Shown one piece after another: positions 46,310-58,739 of a DNA stretch of 64,000 bases. The stretch lies in assembly GCF_900115165.1 (NCBI RefSeq), contig NZ_FOVP01000001.1, positions 1-64,000 of the forward strand, written 5' to 3'. The translations under genes and the position numbers were made by a program. This DNA is from Roseovarius lutimaris (lineage in GTDB: Bacteria; Pseudomonadota; Alphaproteobacteria; Rhodobacterales; Rhodobacteraceae). How positions within the stretch are numbered: the first letter of the stretch is position 1; each line of letters opens with the position of its first letter. A model generated the notes under the pieces. That model searched no databases and was not told the origin of the DNA. It saw only the letters and a list, made by a program, of their open reading frames with translations.

Positions 46310-46835
46310 ACTTTCGCCGCTCATGCTGGCGCCGCTGGTGATCTTTGCCGGGTTTGCCGGCTTGGCCTTTGTCGGGCTGCAACGCGACAACCCCAATGAG
46401 CTTCCCTCGGCGCTCAAGGGCAAACCCGCACCCGCCGTCGAGGTCACAGCGCTTGGCACAGGCCCGATGTTTGGCGACAGCGATCTGCGCGATGGCGAGG
46501 TCAAGCTGGTGAATTACTGGGCAAGCTGGTGCGCGCCCTGCCGGGTCGAGCACCCCAATCTTGAAACCCTTTCAGAGCAGGGCATCACGATTTACGGGGT
46601 GAATTACAAGGACAAGCCTGCAAATGCGCTCGGCTTTCTAGAAGAGTTGGGCAACCCCTATGACGCTATGGGCGCGGATGAAAAGGGGCGCATGGCGCTC
46701 AACTGGGGCGTTTACGGCGTGCCCGAAACCTATGTGATTGATGGCGACGGCAATATCGTGCTGCGCTTTGCCGGGCCGATCACCAGCCGGGTGATGCAGA
46801 GCACCATCCTGCCCGCGATCGAGAGTGCCCGCTGA
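46302..46835 (+). CDS. ccmG: Thiol:disulfide interchange protein CcmG/DsbE
   Basis: A membrane-anchored thioredoxin that keeps the apocytochrome c heme-binding cysteines reduced. An N-terminal anchor (MLAPLVIFAGFAGLAFV) and the active site NYWASWCAPCRVEHP are visible, followed by the CcmG-specific YGVNYKD and the cis-proline region YGVPETYVID. Length 177. It ends the ccm cluster. Confidence 0.95.
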   Translation: MAKLSPLMLAPLVIFAGFAGLAFVGLQRDNPNELPSALKGKPAPAVEVTALGTGPMFGDSDLRDGEVKLVNYWASWCAPCRVEHPNLETLSEQGITIYGVNYKDKPANALGFLEELGNPYDAMGADEKGRMALNWGVYGVPETYVIDGDGNIVLRFAGPITSRVMQSTILPAIESAR

Positions 46836-46841
46836 GGCGGA

Positions 46842-46979
46842 TCACTCGCTGCAATGCTCGGTGCTGATGGCGGCGGCGGGCAACGGGCAGGCCGGGGTCT
46901 TGTTGTCCGCGCCATGGGCGCCGTAGACGGCAAGAAAGCTCAAAAAACCTGCCTGTAGAAGAATGAGAGCGGTACGCAT
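46842..46979 (-). CDS. Possible 45-aa exported peptide
   Basis: On the minus strand an ATG at 46979 opens a 45-codon frame. It begins MRTALILLQAGFLSFLAVYGAHGA, which looks like a Sec signal peptide, and then has a short mature part with two cysteines (TPACPL and EHCSE). A good Shine-Dalgarno AAGGA lies 7 bases upstream. It is convergent with ccmG and sits upstream of the acnA terminator. I know no family for it; the evidence is the ribosome site plus the signal-like N-terminus. Confidence 0.5.
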   Translation of the reverse strand: MRTALILLQAGFLSFLAVYGAHGADNKTPACPLPAAAISTEHCSE

Positions 46980-47126
46980 TGGATAGTCCTTTCTATCGGC
47001 ATGCTTCCAAGGTTGAGCGCATCAGGCACGATTGAAAGGGGGAATGTCCTCACGCTTGCGTCAGGCGCAGAGCAGCGGCGGGTACTGGCGCAAATTCAGA
47101 CTGGTCGGCGCAATCTTGCGCAGAAT

Positions 47127-47159
47127 GAAAAAGGGCGGCCCGGCAAGGGGCCGCCCTTT
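47127..47159 (-). terminator. Rho-independent terminator of acnA
   Basis: An 11-bp perfect stem (AAAGGGCGGCC at 47130-47140 with 47149-47159) has an 8-base loop. On the minus strand it is followed by TTTTTC, 21 bases after the acnA stop. This is the clearest classical terminator in the window. Confidence 0.9.
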
Positions 47160-47179
47160 GGCGTTCATATCTGTGGCGA

Positions 47180-49930
<2,751 letters not shown>

Positions 49931-50155
49931 TTGAGCCGTCCTTTCACGAGTGATGAGGAAGTATTTGCCCTGCTTCTGACCGATTTGCGGAGTTCGATCA
50001 AGAGGGGCGCGCATTCTTTTGTATACTATTGCACACAATTCTACGGTATTTCAATATTTCATATTGGTCTCTCGAAACCTTGATTGGTTATTCTCGGCTT
50101 GCGGGCCTAGGTATGATAGCATGAAATCCAACAGACTTAAGCTCGGGCAGAGACT

Positions 50156-50857
50156 ATGAGACAAATCATCGCCATCCTTTCCGCCGTCCTGATGTTTTGC
50201 CTGCCGGTCTCGTTGCAAGCCCAGGACCGCCCCGTGGTGATCGAGTTGTTCACCTCGCAGGGGTGTTCGTCCTGCCCGCCGGCCGATGAGTTCATGCAGC
50301 AACTGGCCGCGCGCCATGATGTGATCGCGCTTTCATTGCATGTGGATTACTGGGATTACATCGGCTGGGCCGACATCTTTGCCAAGCCCGAATATACCGC
50401 CCGTCAACGCGGCTATGCCAAATCCGGCGGGCGCCGCATGATCTATACACCGCAAATGATCATCAACGGCACCGATCACGTGGTCGGCAACCGACCGCGC
50501 GATGTAACCGAGCTTATCGAGAAACACCGCTCTGACGCCGATGATATCGTTTTGAAGGCCACCCGCGATGGCAGTGTCCTGCGTATCACCGCCAGGACCG
50601 ATGTGGCGCACGACATGCCGATGCTGGTGCAACTGCTGCGCTATCGGCCCGAGGCGACCGTCGCGATTGAGCGTGGCGAGAACGCCGGAAAGCTTTTGGA
50701 ATATTCAAATATCGTCACCGAGATGACCCAACTGACGGTTTGGGACAGCAGCGAGCCGCTGGCGATTGACACCCAGGTCAGCGGCGATGAGCCGCTGGTG
50801 GTGCTGTTGCAATACCCCGATTTCGGCACCATCGAGGCGGCGGTCGAACTGCCTTAG
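50156..50857 (+). CDS. DUF1223 secreted thioredoxin-like protein
   Basis: A periplasmic protein of 233 residues with a Sec signal peptide (MRQIIAILSAVLMFCLPVSLQA, cleaved before QDRP). A DUF1223 domain starts VVIELFTSQGCSSCPPADE. The CSSC motif in a thioredoxin-like strand suggests a redox role, which is unproven. The segments LHVDYWDYIGWADIFAKPEYTARQ and YTPQMIINGTDHVVGN are family markers. It is divergent from acnA across 225 non-coding bases that must hold both promoters. Confidence 0.9.
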   Translation: MRQIIAILSAVLMFCLPVSLQAQDRPVVIELFTSQGCSSCPPADEFMQQLAARHDVIALSLHVDYWDYIGWADIFAKPEYTARQRGYAKSGGRRMIYTPQMIINGTDHVVGNRPRDVTELIEKHRSDADDIVLKATRDGSVLRITARTDVAHDMPMLVQLLRYRPEATVAIERGENAGKLLEYSNIVTEMTQLTVWDSSEPLAIDTQVSGDEPLVVLLQYPDFGTIEAAVELP

Positions 50858-50874
50858 GGCGCCTTGAACGCGCT

Positions 50875-51918
50875 CTAGCTGTCTGACCACAGGGCATCAT
50901 AGACCGCACCGATGCCGTCGGCCTCGGCTGCGATACTGAACCGGGTTTCGGCCCACGAGCGCGCGGCGCGGGCCATGGCGCCATGGGCCTGGGTGTCGCT
51001 CAGGATGCGGTCGATGGCGGCGGCGGTCTCGGCCGGGGCATCCTCTGGCACGATCACACCGCAGGCACCATCACAGGACAAGCTGCGGTAAGACCCGGCA
51101 TCTGTGGCGACGAAAGGCACACCGCTTGCCATGCCTTCCAGTGGGACCATGCCATAGCCCTCATAGCGCGGCAGTTGCACGATCATGCTCAGCGCGCGCA
51201 TCAGGGCGGGCAGGGCCTCGGACGCCACCTCGCCGGGAAAGAGGATACGATCGCCCAGGCCCGCCGCCGCGATTTTCTGTTTCAACCCCTCAAGAAACCC
51301 TCGGTCCGATTTGGCCGCGCGGCCAATCAAAAGCGCGGTGGCGCCGGGGTGGCGGGGCAACAGCCGGATCATCGCCGCGACGAAGCGGTCGCTGCCCTTT
51401 TCGGGACGAATGCGGCCAATGGTGGCGATGCCGAAACTGCCGCCATAGCCGGTTTGCGCCCAGGCGGCGGCGCGCTCGGGCGCGGGGGAAAAGCGGGCGC
51501 AATCCACGCCATGTGGAACGACCGCGCGCAGATGCGGGACGAAACCGGCGGCGGCCTCACTCGTGGCAATCACCGCATCCATGCGCGCGATAAGCCAGCG
51601 GGGAAGGGGCGAATGCCTGCGTTGTGCGGCCGAGGTAAAGACAATCCGGATCGGCAGGCCGAGCACGTCGCGCGCCCAGATCGCCGCGCGCATCTCCGTG
51701 TTGCGCCGCACGTGCCAGATCGTGAAGGGGCGGCCCTGTGGCGGGGTGCGCGACAGGGCCCACGCCTTGGCGCGGCTGATCGGGGCCGGGCAACCGGGCA
51801 GGGCCACCCCGGCAAGCGCCATGTCATAGCGGCCGGTTTGCGCGCGCACCACAGCCGCCGTCGTGGCCGACACGCCGGTGAAATTGCGGTTGAAATTGGT
51901 CACGATCAGATCGGGCAT
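50875..51918 (-). CDS. Glycosyltransferase family 4
   Basis: A GT-B glycosyltransferase of 346 residues. The C-terminal donor-binding domain shows IATIGRIRPEKGSDRFVAAM, LLIGRAAKSDRGF and the EX7E-type motif in PRYEGYGMVPLEGMASGVPFVATDAG. An adjacent Kdo transferase gene suggests it adds a lipopolysaccharide core sugar, but the sugar cannot be assigned. The start MPDLIVTNFNRNFTG is chosen; a longer frame overlaps waaA. The dispersed repeat copy E separates it from waaA. Confidence 0.9.
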   Translation of the reverse strand: MPDLIVTNFNRNFTGVSATTAAVVRAQTGRYDMALAGVALPGCPAPISRAKAWALSRTPPQGRPFTIWHVRRNTEMRAAIWARDVLGLPIRIVFTSAAQRRHSPLPRWLIARMDAVIATSEAAAGFVPHLRAVVPHGVDCARFSPAPERAAAWAQTGYGGSFGIATIGRIRPEKGSDRFVAAMIRLLPRHPGATALLIGRAAKSDRGFLEGLKQKIAAAGLGDRILFPGEVASEALPALMRALSMIVQLPRYEGYGMVPLEGMASGVPFVATDAGSYRSLSCDGACGVIVPEDAPAETAAAIDRILSDTQAHGAMARAARSWAETRFSIAAEADGIGAVYDALWSDS

Positions 51919-51934
51919 TGGGCGGGACTGTCGG

Positions 51935-51961
51935 ATTTGAGTATTTTTGGAAAGATGAAAG
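51935..51961 (+). repeat. Dispersed repeat block, copy E
   Basis: The block TTTGAGTATTTTTGGAAAG plus ATGAAAG lies between the glycosyltransferase start and the waaA stop. It closely matches each arm of the inverted pair at 18689-18758. Confidence 0.65.
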
Positions 51962-53263
51962 TCAGGGGCATTGCCTGTCCTCAAGGCCAAGGGCGGCGAT
52001 CAGGTCGCTTGTGATCTGATCTAGGGTATTGTCCTGTGCGAGGGCAAAGGCGCGGGCGCGCTCACGCATGGCGTCAAGCGCCGCGTGATCCGCAAGCAGC
52101 GGTATCAGAGTCTCTGCAAGGGCCGTCTCATCCGCGACCTCAAGCGCCGCGCCAGAGGCGTCAAGGGTGGGATAGGTCTCGGCGAAATTTGCGTAAAGCG
52201 GGCCGTGCAGGATGGCCGAGCCGGCACAGGCGGGCTCGTAAGGGGTATGACCGCCGACAGGGGTGAAGGTGCCGCAAAGACAGGTCAGCGGGCAGAGCGC
52301 GTGCCAAAGCCCGGTCTCGCCCAGAGTGTCGGCAAGGTAAACCTGGGTCTGGCCGGTGATCTGGCCGCCAATGGCGCGGCGCGTGCCGTTAAGGCCAGAG
52401 GTGGCAATCAGGGTCTCAAGTCCGGCTCCGCGTTCGGGATGGCGCGGCACCAGGATCAAAAGCGCATCCGGGGTCTGGCGCAGGAGGCGCTTATGCGCGG
52501 CAAGCATCACCTCATCCTCGCCTGGGTGGGTCGAGCTTGCAAGCCAGACCGCGCGCCCGGCGATCAGGCGCTGCATGCGGTCTTTCTCGTCCGTCTCAAA
52601 CGGCAGCGGGCCGGAAAGCGATTTGAGGGTCTGCCCGGTCGCGGCATGGCTGACCCCCAGATCATGCAGATGCGCGGTGGTGCGCGCGTCTTGTGTATGA
52701 ATCTGGGTGAAGACGCCCAAAAGGTGGCGCGCGGTTTTCGGGGCGCGTTTCCAGTGGCGGGCCGAGCGATCCGACATCCGCGCATTGATCAGCGCCATCG
52801 GAATACCGGCGGCCTGGGTGCGCATCAGCATCTGCGGCCAAAGCTCGCTTTCCACGAAGATCGCCGCGCCGGGGCGCCAATGGGCAAGGAAGCGGTCAAT
52901 CGCGCGACGCGCATCGAGCGGGGCGAATTGATGGATGGTGCGCGCGGGCAGGCGGGTTGCCATCACCTGCGCCGAACTGGCGGTGCCCGAGGAGATCAGA
53001 AACGACCAGTCGGGATGTGCCTCGCCCATATGGGTGATCAGTCGCAGTACCGATTGGCTTTCGCCGACAGAGGCGGCGTGAAACCAGATCAGCAGGCCAT
53101 TGGGGCGTTTGACACTGGCCCGCCCCATCCGTTCAGGCAGGCGTGCGGGATCTGTGCCTTGCGCCGCCAGCTTGTCCTTGACGCGGGCATAGGCCAGTGG
53201 CGCGATCAGGTTTGCCGCCGCGCTATAGACCCGAAGAGGCAGGGGCGCAGGGGCGCGGCGCAT
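51962..53263 (-). CDS. waaA: 3-deoxy-D-manno-octulosonic acid transferase
   Basis: WaaA (KdtA) transfers Kdo from CMP-Kdo to lipid A precursor at the inner membrane. Family blocks are WFHAASVGESQSVLRLI near residue 60, FVESELWPQMLMRTQAAGIPMALINARMSDRS, and the donor-domain segment RHPERGAGLETL. An N-terminal hydrophobic stretch (VYSAAANLIAPLAYA) is the membrane anchor. Length 433. Its start codon overlaps the moaA stop by one base (TGATG). Confidence 0.93.
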   Translation of the reverse strand: MRRAPAPLPLRVYSAAANLIAPLAYARVKDKLAAQGTDPARLPERMGRASVKRPNGLLIWFHAASVGESQSVLRLITHMGEAHPDWSFLISSGTASSAQVMATRLPARTIHQFAPLDARRAIDRFLAHWRPGAAIFVESELWPQMLMRTQAAGIPMALINARMSDRSARHWKRAPKTARHLLGVFTQIHTQDARTTAHLHDLGVSHAATGQTLKSLSGPLPFETDEKDRMQRLIAGRAVWLASSTHPGEDEVMLAAHKRLLRQTPDALLILVPRHPERGAGLETLIATSGLNGTRRAIGGQITGQTQVYLADTLGETGLWHALCPLTCLCGTFTPVGGHTPYEPACAGSAILHGPLYANFAETYPTLDASGAALEVADETALAETLIPLLADHAALDAMRERARAFALAQDNTLDQITSDLIAALGLEDRQCP

Positions 53264-54270
53264 CAGCCGCCGGTGTGGCTCATGTGGCGCGACACCCGGC
53301 CATCGACGCCCTGGCGAGAATAGTCGAAATCATGGCCCTTGGGCTTGAGCGCGATGGCGGCGCGAATGGCGTCTTGCAGCATCGCGTCGCTGCCCGGATT
53401 GTTGCGCAGGGGCGCGCGCAGATCGGCCATATCCTCCTGGCCGAGGCACATGTAAAGCTCGCCGGTGCAGGTCAGGCGCACGCGGTTGCAGCTTTCGCAG
53501 AAATTATGGGTGAGCGGGGTGATGAAGCCGATTTTCTGGCCGGTTTCCTCGATCCTCACGTAACGCGCCGGGCCGCCCGTGCGCTCGGGCAGGTCGGTCA
53601 GCGTATAGGTCTCGCGCAGGGTGGAGCGCAGATCCGACAGCTTCCAGTATTGGTCAAGCCGGTCCTCATTGCCGATATCGCCCATCGGCATCACCTCGAT
53701 AAAGGTGAGGTCCATATCGCGGCTGGCGCACCAGTCGAGCAAAGTGAACAGCTCGTCCTCGTTAAAGCCCTTGAGGGCAACGGTGTTGATCTTGACCCGA
53801 AGTCCCGCCTTTTGCGCCGCATCAATGCCCTTGATCACCTGCGGCAGGCGGCCCCAGCGGGTGATGTCGGCGAATTTCTTATCGTCCAGCGTATCGAGCG
53901 AGATATTCACCCGGCGCACGCCCGCCGCATAGAGATCATCGGCAAAGCGTTCCATCTGGCTTCCATTGGTGGTCAGCGTCAGCTCTTTCAGGGCGCCGCT
54001 GTCAAGGTGCTGGGTCATCGCGTCAAAAAAGGTCATGATGCCCTTGCGCACCAAAGGCTCGCCGCCGGTAATGCGAAGCTTTTCCACGCCAAGGCCGACA
54101 AAGGTCGAGCACATGCGATCAAGTTCTTCCAGCGTGAGCAGCTCTTTCTTGGGCAGAAACGTCATGTTCTCCGACATGCAATAGACGCAGCGAAAATCGC
54201 AGCGGTCTGTGACGGAGACGCGCAAATAGTTAATCGCGCGCTGGAAGGGATCAATAAGAGGTGCTGTCAT
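53263..54270 (-). CDS. moaA: GTP 3',8-cyclase MoaA
   Basis: A radical S-adenosylmethionine enzyme that starts molybdenum cofactor synthesis. N-terminal cluster ligands are Cys24, Cys28 and Cys31 ([14 protein letters not shown]). The second cluster is in [22 protein letters not shown], and the C-terminus ends with the required Gly-Gly. Length 335. The first gene of a coupled leftward trio with waaA and the glycosyltransferase. It supplies cofactor for enzymes such as the CO dehydrogenase-like complex in this window. Confidence 0.96.
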   Translation of the reverse strand: MTAPLIDPFQRAINYLRVSVTDRCDFRCVYCMSENMTFLPKKELLTLEELDRMCSTFVGLGVEKLRITGGEPLVRKGIMTFFDAMTQHLDSGALKELTLTTNGSQMERFADDLYAAGVRRVNISLDTLDDKKFADITRWGRLPQVIKGIDAAQKAGLRVKINTVALKGFNEDELFTLLDWCASRDMDLTFIEVMPMGDIGNEDRLDQYWKLSDLRSTLRETYTLTDLPERTGGPARYVRIEETGQKIGFITPLTHNFCESCNRVRLTCTGELYMCLGQEDMADLRAPLRNNPGSDAMLQDAIRAAIALKPKGHDFDYSRQGVDGRVSRHMSHTGG

Positions 54271-54355
54271 GAGGGGAATCTAGGCGCGCGGGGCCAGAGG
54301 GGCAAGGGTCATGTTGTCCGTTGAAGCCCGATTGTCGGGGGGATATGGTGGACAT

Positions 54356-54847
54356 ATGAGACATGCCGTTGCGATTATGGGTTTAGCTCTTGCCTTGGGC
54401 GGTTGCGCGCAAGTCGAGCGTATAGTGCCGCCATGGGGCAAGGCCCCGCCGCCAGAGGGCGCGGGTGAAGAGGGGGAGATTGCCGCCGAATCGGCGCCGC
54501 GCGCGCCGGTAACGGGGCCGCAAACGCCAGCGGCGCTTGATACCACCACCGCCAGCGAACGCGCCGCCGCCGCCGCGCCGAAAACGTCAGGCGCCAAGGA
54601 TTTGGGTATCACGATTGCCTCGCTCGGGGCACCGTCAGAGCCGGGGTTCTGGCTCAAGACGCCGCTGGTCAAGGCACCGGCCAAGGGGCGGGTGGATTAT
54701 GGCGCCACCGGCAAATCGGCTGCGGTCGATCTTATCCCGCTTGGCGGTGCCGAAGGCGCGGGCAGCCGGATGTCGCTGGCGGCGTTTCGCCTGTTGGAGG
54801 CGCCGCTGACCGGATTGCCGGAGGTACGGGTGTTTCAATTGCCGTAA
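54356..54847 (+). CDS. Lipoprotein of unknown function
   Basis: A 163-residue protein with a lipoprotein signal (MRHAVAIMGLALALGGC; lipobox LGGC, Cys17). A Pro/Ala/Glu-rich, probably disordered stretch follows (about residues 25-85). A conserved-looking C-terminal domain has TIASLGAPSEPGFWLKTPLV, then a GRVDYGATGKSAAVDLIPL segment. I recognise this as a roseobacter-type envelope lipoprotein but know no function. I start it at 54356; a 15-codon upstream extension is unlikely. Confidence 0.8.
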   Translation: MRHAVAIMGLALALGGCAQVERIVPPWGKAPPPEGAGEEGEIAAESAPRAPVTGPQTPAALDTTTASERAAAAAPKTSGAKDLGITIASLGAPSEPGFWLKTPLVKAPAKGRVDYGATGKSAAVDLIPLGGAEGAGSRMSLAAFRLLEAPLTGLPEVRVFQLP

Positions 54848-54865
54848 GGCGCGATAGAGACGTTC

Positions 54866-55564
54866 CTATTCTGTCAGGAACTTCGCGGCCTCTTTGCGGG
54901 CAAAGGGTTTCATGTGTTTGGCATGGTTTGACAGGAAATATTGCACCCGCTCGGGATCATGCTTGGACAGGTCGCGCAGCCACCAGGCAACCGATTTTTG
55001 CAAGGTCCAATCGGCATCCTGCACATAGGTCGCCGCCCAGCCCAGAACCCGGACGCGAATGGCAAGCTCGGTTTCGGAGGGGTGGTTTTGCTTGGCAAAG
55101 GGCAGGGCGATGATCATCGCCGCGCGTTTGATCCAGTGATCATCAGATGTGGTCCAACTGGCGACGGTCTCAATCCGTGACGGATCGGCCACAAGCCGCT
55201 TTTGTGCGGCGGTCATGACCTGATCGGCAATTGCCCAACTGTCGAAATCGGCCATCCAGGACAGGATCATATCCCAGACCGCACCGTCATCGGGGCGAAT
55301 GCGCGCCTGGGTCAAAAGCTTGGCAGCGGTGATGCGGGCCTCAAAGATATCGGTTTTCCAGAGCGCATCCGCAAGCGAGAGGCGGGTAGACAGATCAAGC
55401 CCCTGCCGCCACGCCTGCGCCAGATCGCCAAGCGCGCCGTTGGCCACACCGAGATACTCGCGTGGCACCTTGTGATGTTCGGCAAGCCCTTTGGCGCGCG
55501 CGGTGTCGCCTTGGGCCCGCAGCATCTCAAGCGCCTGCTCGCCCGATTGCGGCAAGGCGGTCAT
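54866..55564 (-). CDS. DNA alkylation repair protein, AlkD-like
   Basis: A helical-repeat protein of 232 residues matching the AlkD/DNA-alkylation-repair family, which flips and excises N3/N7-alkylated bases without a helix-hairpin-helix. Family traits are ALADALWKTDIFEARI-like ADALWKTDIFEARITAAKLL, WDMILSWMADFDSWAIADQV, and WIKRAAMIIALPFAK. The window thus carries two alkyl-base repair genes of different folds. The start overlaps the glmS stop by ATGA. Confidence 0.88.
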   Translation of the reverse strand: MTALPQSGEQALEMLRAQGDTARAKGLAEHHKVPREYLGVANGALGDLAQAWRQGLDLSTRLSLADALWKTDIFEARITAAKLLTQARIRPDDGAVWDMILSWMADFDSWAIADQVMTAAQKRLVADPSRIETVASWTTSDDHWIKRAAMIIALPFAKQNHPSETELAIRVRVLGWAATYVQDADWTLQKSVAWWLRDLSKHDPERVQYFLSNHAKHMKPFARKEAAKFLTE

Positions 55565-57384
55565 TCCACAGTGACCGATTTAGCAAGGTTGCGGGGTTGA
55601 TCGACATCCGTGCCTTTGGCGACGGCGGTGTGATAGGCCAATAGCTGTGCCGGCAGCGCGTAAAGAATCGGCGACAGGATTGGTTCAACCATCGGCATCG
55701 TCAGCGTTTGCCAGACACCTTCGCCCGCATCCGCCACCCCCTTGGCATCGGAAATCAGCATGATCTGACCACCGCGCGCCATCACCTCTTGCATGTTGGA
55801 GACGGTCTTGTCGAAGAGCGCATCACAAGGCGCCATAACGATCACCGGCATGTTTTCATCAATCAGCGCGATGGGGCCATGTTTAAGTTCGCCTGATGCA
55901 TAAGCTTCGGCGTGTATATAGCTGATTTCCTTTAGCTTAAGTGCGCCCTCAAGTGCCAAAGGATACATCAGGCCGCGGCCCAGAAACAGCGCGTTATCAG
56001 AGGTCGAAAGCAGGCGTGCGGCGGTTTTGAAATTCTCGTCGCGCTCCATCGCGGTGTTCAGCGTCGCGGGCAATGAGCGCAACGCCGACAGCAGATCTGC
56101 TAGCCGCTCATCACTGATCATTCCGCGCGCCTGCGCCGCCTTGAGCGCCAATAGCAACAGCACGGTAAGTTGACAGGTGAATGCCTTGGTCGAGGCGACG
56201 CCAATCTCGGCCCCGGCATGGATCGGCAGCGCCAGATCGCTTTCGCGCGCGATCGAGCTTTCGGCTACGTTGACCACCGACACAATCGCATCTGTGCGAC
56301 CCGAGCAATAGCGCAATGCCGCCAGGGTATCGGCGGTCTCGCCGGATTGGCTTACGAAAAGGGCGACAGTGCCCGGCGTAACGGGCGGTTCGCGATAGCG
56401 GAACTCCGAGGCGATATCGACCTCGACCGGCAGGCCGGCAATCTGTTCAAACCAGTATTTTGCCGTCAGACAGGCATAATAGGCGGTGCCGCAGGCGACC
56501 ATGGTGAAACGATTTATGGCGGTGAAATCAATGTCTTCGCCGGGCAGGGTGATCTGGCGGCCATCCTCGCTTAGGTAATGACCAAGGGCCCCGCCAATCA
56601 CGGCGGGTTGTTCGGCGATTTCCTTGGCCATGAAATGCTTGTGCCCGGCTTTGTCGACGCGGGTGCTGTCGATCTCGATGGTGCGGACCTCGCGGCTGAC
56701 CGGGGCGCCGTTCTCATCGGTGATCAATAGGCTGGAGCGGGTGACAACAGCCATGTCACCCTCCTCAAGATAGGTCACGCGATCGGTCATCGGGGCAAGC
56801 GCAATGGCGTCAGAACCCACATACATTTCCCCCGTCCCATGGCCGATGGCCAGCGGGCTGCCTTTACGCGCGGCGACCAGAAGATCGGGTTCGCCATCAA
56901 ACAGGAAACACAGCGCATAGGCGCCCTCAAGGCGGGCAATCGTGGCGCGCGCGGCGCTGATCGGATCGTGACCCTGACCAAGAAAGTGATCCGCCAGAAG
57001 AGCAACGGTTTCCGTGTCGGTATCGGTTTCATGACCGATACCCTTGGCCGCAAGATCGCTGCGCAATTCGCGGTAATTCTCGATGATGCCATTGTGCACG
57101 ACCGCCACCCGTCCCGCGCGATGCGGATGGGCATTGGCGACATTGGGCGCGCCATGGGTGGCCCAGCGGGTGTGACCGATCCCGGCCTTGCCCGCGAGCG
57201 GGTCGTGAACCAGAAGATCCGACAGGTTGACCAGCTTGCCGACCGCGCGGCGGCGGTCAAGCTGTCCGTTCTCGATAGTGGCAATCCCGGCGCTGTCATA
57301 GCCGCGATATTCAAGCCGTTTGAGGGCCTCAACAAGAATGGGGGCAACCTCGTGCTCGCCGAGAACCCCTACGATACCGCACAT
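55561..57384 (-). CDS. glmS: Glutamine-fructose-6-phosphate aminotransferase
   Basis: GlmS makes glucosamine 6-phosphate, the first step to UDP-GlcNAc. The N-terminal glutaminase nucleophile is Cys2 (MCGIVGVLG). Two SIS domains follow, with FVSQSGETADTLAAL and FLGRGLMYPLALEGALKLKEISYIHAEAY, and the C-terminus ends LAKSVTVE. Length 607 is typical. The start overlaps the glmU stop by one base (TAATG). I saw no glmS ribozyme, as expected for a proteobacterium. Confidence 0.97.
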   Translation of the reverse strand: MCGIVGVLGEHEVAPILVEALKRLEYRGYDSAGIATIENGQLDRRRAVGKLVNLSDLLVHDPLAGKAGIGHTRWATHGAPNVANAHPHRAGRVAVVHNGIIENYRELRSDLAAKGIGHETDTDTETVALLADHFLGQGHDPISAARATIARLEGAYALCFLFDGEPDLLVAARKGSPLAIGHGTGEMYVGSDAIALAPMTDRVTYLEEGDMAVVTRSSLLITDENGAPVSREVRTIEIDSTRVDKAGHKHFMAKEIAEQPAVIGGALGHYLSEDGRQITLPGEDIDFTAINRFTMVACGTAYYACLTAKYWFEQIAGLPVEVDIASEFRYREPPVTPGTVALFVSQSGETADTLAALRYCSGRTDAIVSVVNVAESSIARESDLALPIHAGAEIGVASTKAFTCQLTVLLLLALKAAQARGMISDERLADLLSALRSLPATLNTAMERDENFKTAARLLSTSDNALFLGRGLMYPLALEGALKLKEISYIHAEAYASGELKHGPIALIDENMPVIVMAPCDALFDKTVSNMQEVMARGGQIMLISDAKGVADAGEGVWQTLTMPMVEPILSPILYALPAQLLAYHTAVAKGTDVDQPRNLAKSVTVE

Positions 57385-58739
57385 TAGATAACCCCCTTGT
57401 CGCGTTTTGCTTTTTTGGCTTTCAGCATGTCCATAAGTTTGCGTGCCATGCCCAACTTAACAGTTTGGCGTGCCCGCGCAATCGCCAGCCCGCCGGTGTC
57501 AACATCCTCGGTAATGACAGAGCCCGAGGCGGTCATCGCCTCGTCGCCCAGGCTGACCGGCGCCACGAGCATGGTGTTCGAGCCGATGAAGACCCGATTG
57601 CCGATGCGGGTTTGATGCTTCATCACCCCGTCGTAATTGCAGGTGATCGTGCCCGCGCCGATATTGCTCTCGGTGCCAATCTCGGCATCCCCGACATAGC
57701 TCAGGTGGTTGACTTTGCTGCCCTCGCCGATCACCGCATTCTTGATTTCGACGAAGTTGCCAACACGGGTGTCCTCGGCCAGTTCTGCACCGGGGCGCAG
57801 GCGCGCATAGGGCCCTACAACCGCGCCGCGCGACACATGACAGCCCTCAAGATGGCAAAAGGCGCGGATATGCACGCCGGATTCAATCGTCACACCGGGG
57901 CCAAAGACCACGTTCTGGTCAATCACCGTGTCGCGCCCCACATGGGTATCAAAGGCGAAATGCACGGTTTCAGGCGCCGGCAGGGTGATGCCAAGCTCCA
58001 GCGCGGCGGCACGGGCGCGGGCCTGAAAAGCGGCCTCGGCCTGGGCCAGTTCGGTGCGCGAATTGACGCCAAGGGTTTCGGATTCGTCGCATGTCACGGC
58101 GGTGGCCGAAAGGCCGCGCGCCCGCGCGATGCCGATGATGTCGGTCAGGTAATATTCCGCGTTGGCATTGTCATTGCCGACCGCGGCGATCAGATCGAAC
58201 AAGAGCGGCGCCGAAACCATCACCACACCGCTGTTGCACAGGCGGATCGCGCGTTCCTGCTCGCTGGCGTCCTTGAATTCCACAATCCGCTCAAGGCTGT
58301 CGCCGTCCATGACCAGGCGGCCATAGCGCCCCGGATCGGCGGCCTCAAAGCCGAGCACGACAACATCGTGATTGGCCCGCGCCGCCGCCATTTTCTCAAG
58401 CGTTTCAGGCTGGATCAGGGGGGTGTCGCCATAAAGCACAAGCGCATCGCCCGCGTAATCCGCAAGCGCCGGGGCGGCCTGGGCCACGGCATGGGCGGTG
58501 CCAAGCTGTTCGGTCTGTAAAACCACCTTTGCGCTCGCGTCAAACGCCTGCGCTGCCGCGCTTACCTTTTCGGCGCCATGACCTGCGATAATAATGGTGT
58601 GATCGGGGGCAAGCGCCTGACCGGACCGCATGGCATGGACCAGCATCGGCGCCTGCGCAACATGGTGCAAAACCTTGGGCAGATCAGAGTTCATGCGGGT
58701 GCCCTTGCCGGCGGCAAGAAGGATCAAAGCGGTTGTCAT
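57384..58739 (-). CDS. glmU: Bifunctional GlmU (N-acetyltransferase/uridylyltransferase)
   Basis: GlmU acetylates glucosamine 1-phosphate and couples it to UTP, giving UDP-GlcNAc for peptidoglycan and lipid A. The N-terminal pyrophosphorylase has LLAAGKGTRMNSDLPKVLH. The C-terminal half is a left-handed beta-helix with hexapeptide repeats (GPYARLRPGAEL, VGNFVEIKNAVIGEGSKVNHLSYVG, NIGAGTITCNYDGV). Length 451. It is the first gene of the glmU-glmS-alkD-like unit. Confidence 0.97.
   Translation of the reverse strand: MTTALILLAAGKGTRMNSDLPKVLHHVAQAPMLVHAMRSGQALAPDHTIIIAGHGAEKVSAAAQAFDASAKVVLQTEQLGTAHAVAQAAPALADYAGDALVLYGDTPLIQPETLEKMAAARANHDVVVLGFEAADPGRYGRLVMDGDSLERIVEFKDASEQERAIRLCNSGVVMVSAPLLFDLIAAVGNDNANAEYYLTDIIGIARARGLSATAVTCDESETLGVNSRTELAQAEAAFQARARAAALELGITLPAPETVHFAFDTHVGRDTVIDQNVVFGPGVTIESGVHIRAFCHLEGCHVSRGAVVGPYARLRPGAELAEDTRVGNFVEIKNAVIGEGSKVNHLSYVGDAEIGTESNIGAGTITCNYDGVMKHQTRIGNRVFIGSNTMLVAPVSLGDEAMTASGSVITEDVDTGGLAIARARQTVKLGMARKLMDMLKAKKAKRDKGVI

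Noticed and set aside
54356-54847. Annotation as a sugar-acid dehydratase
   Set aside because: I recall this label on similar small roseobacter proteins, but a 163-residue lipoprotein with a disordered stretch cannot be that enzyme.
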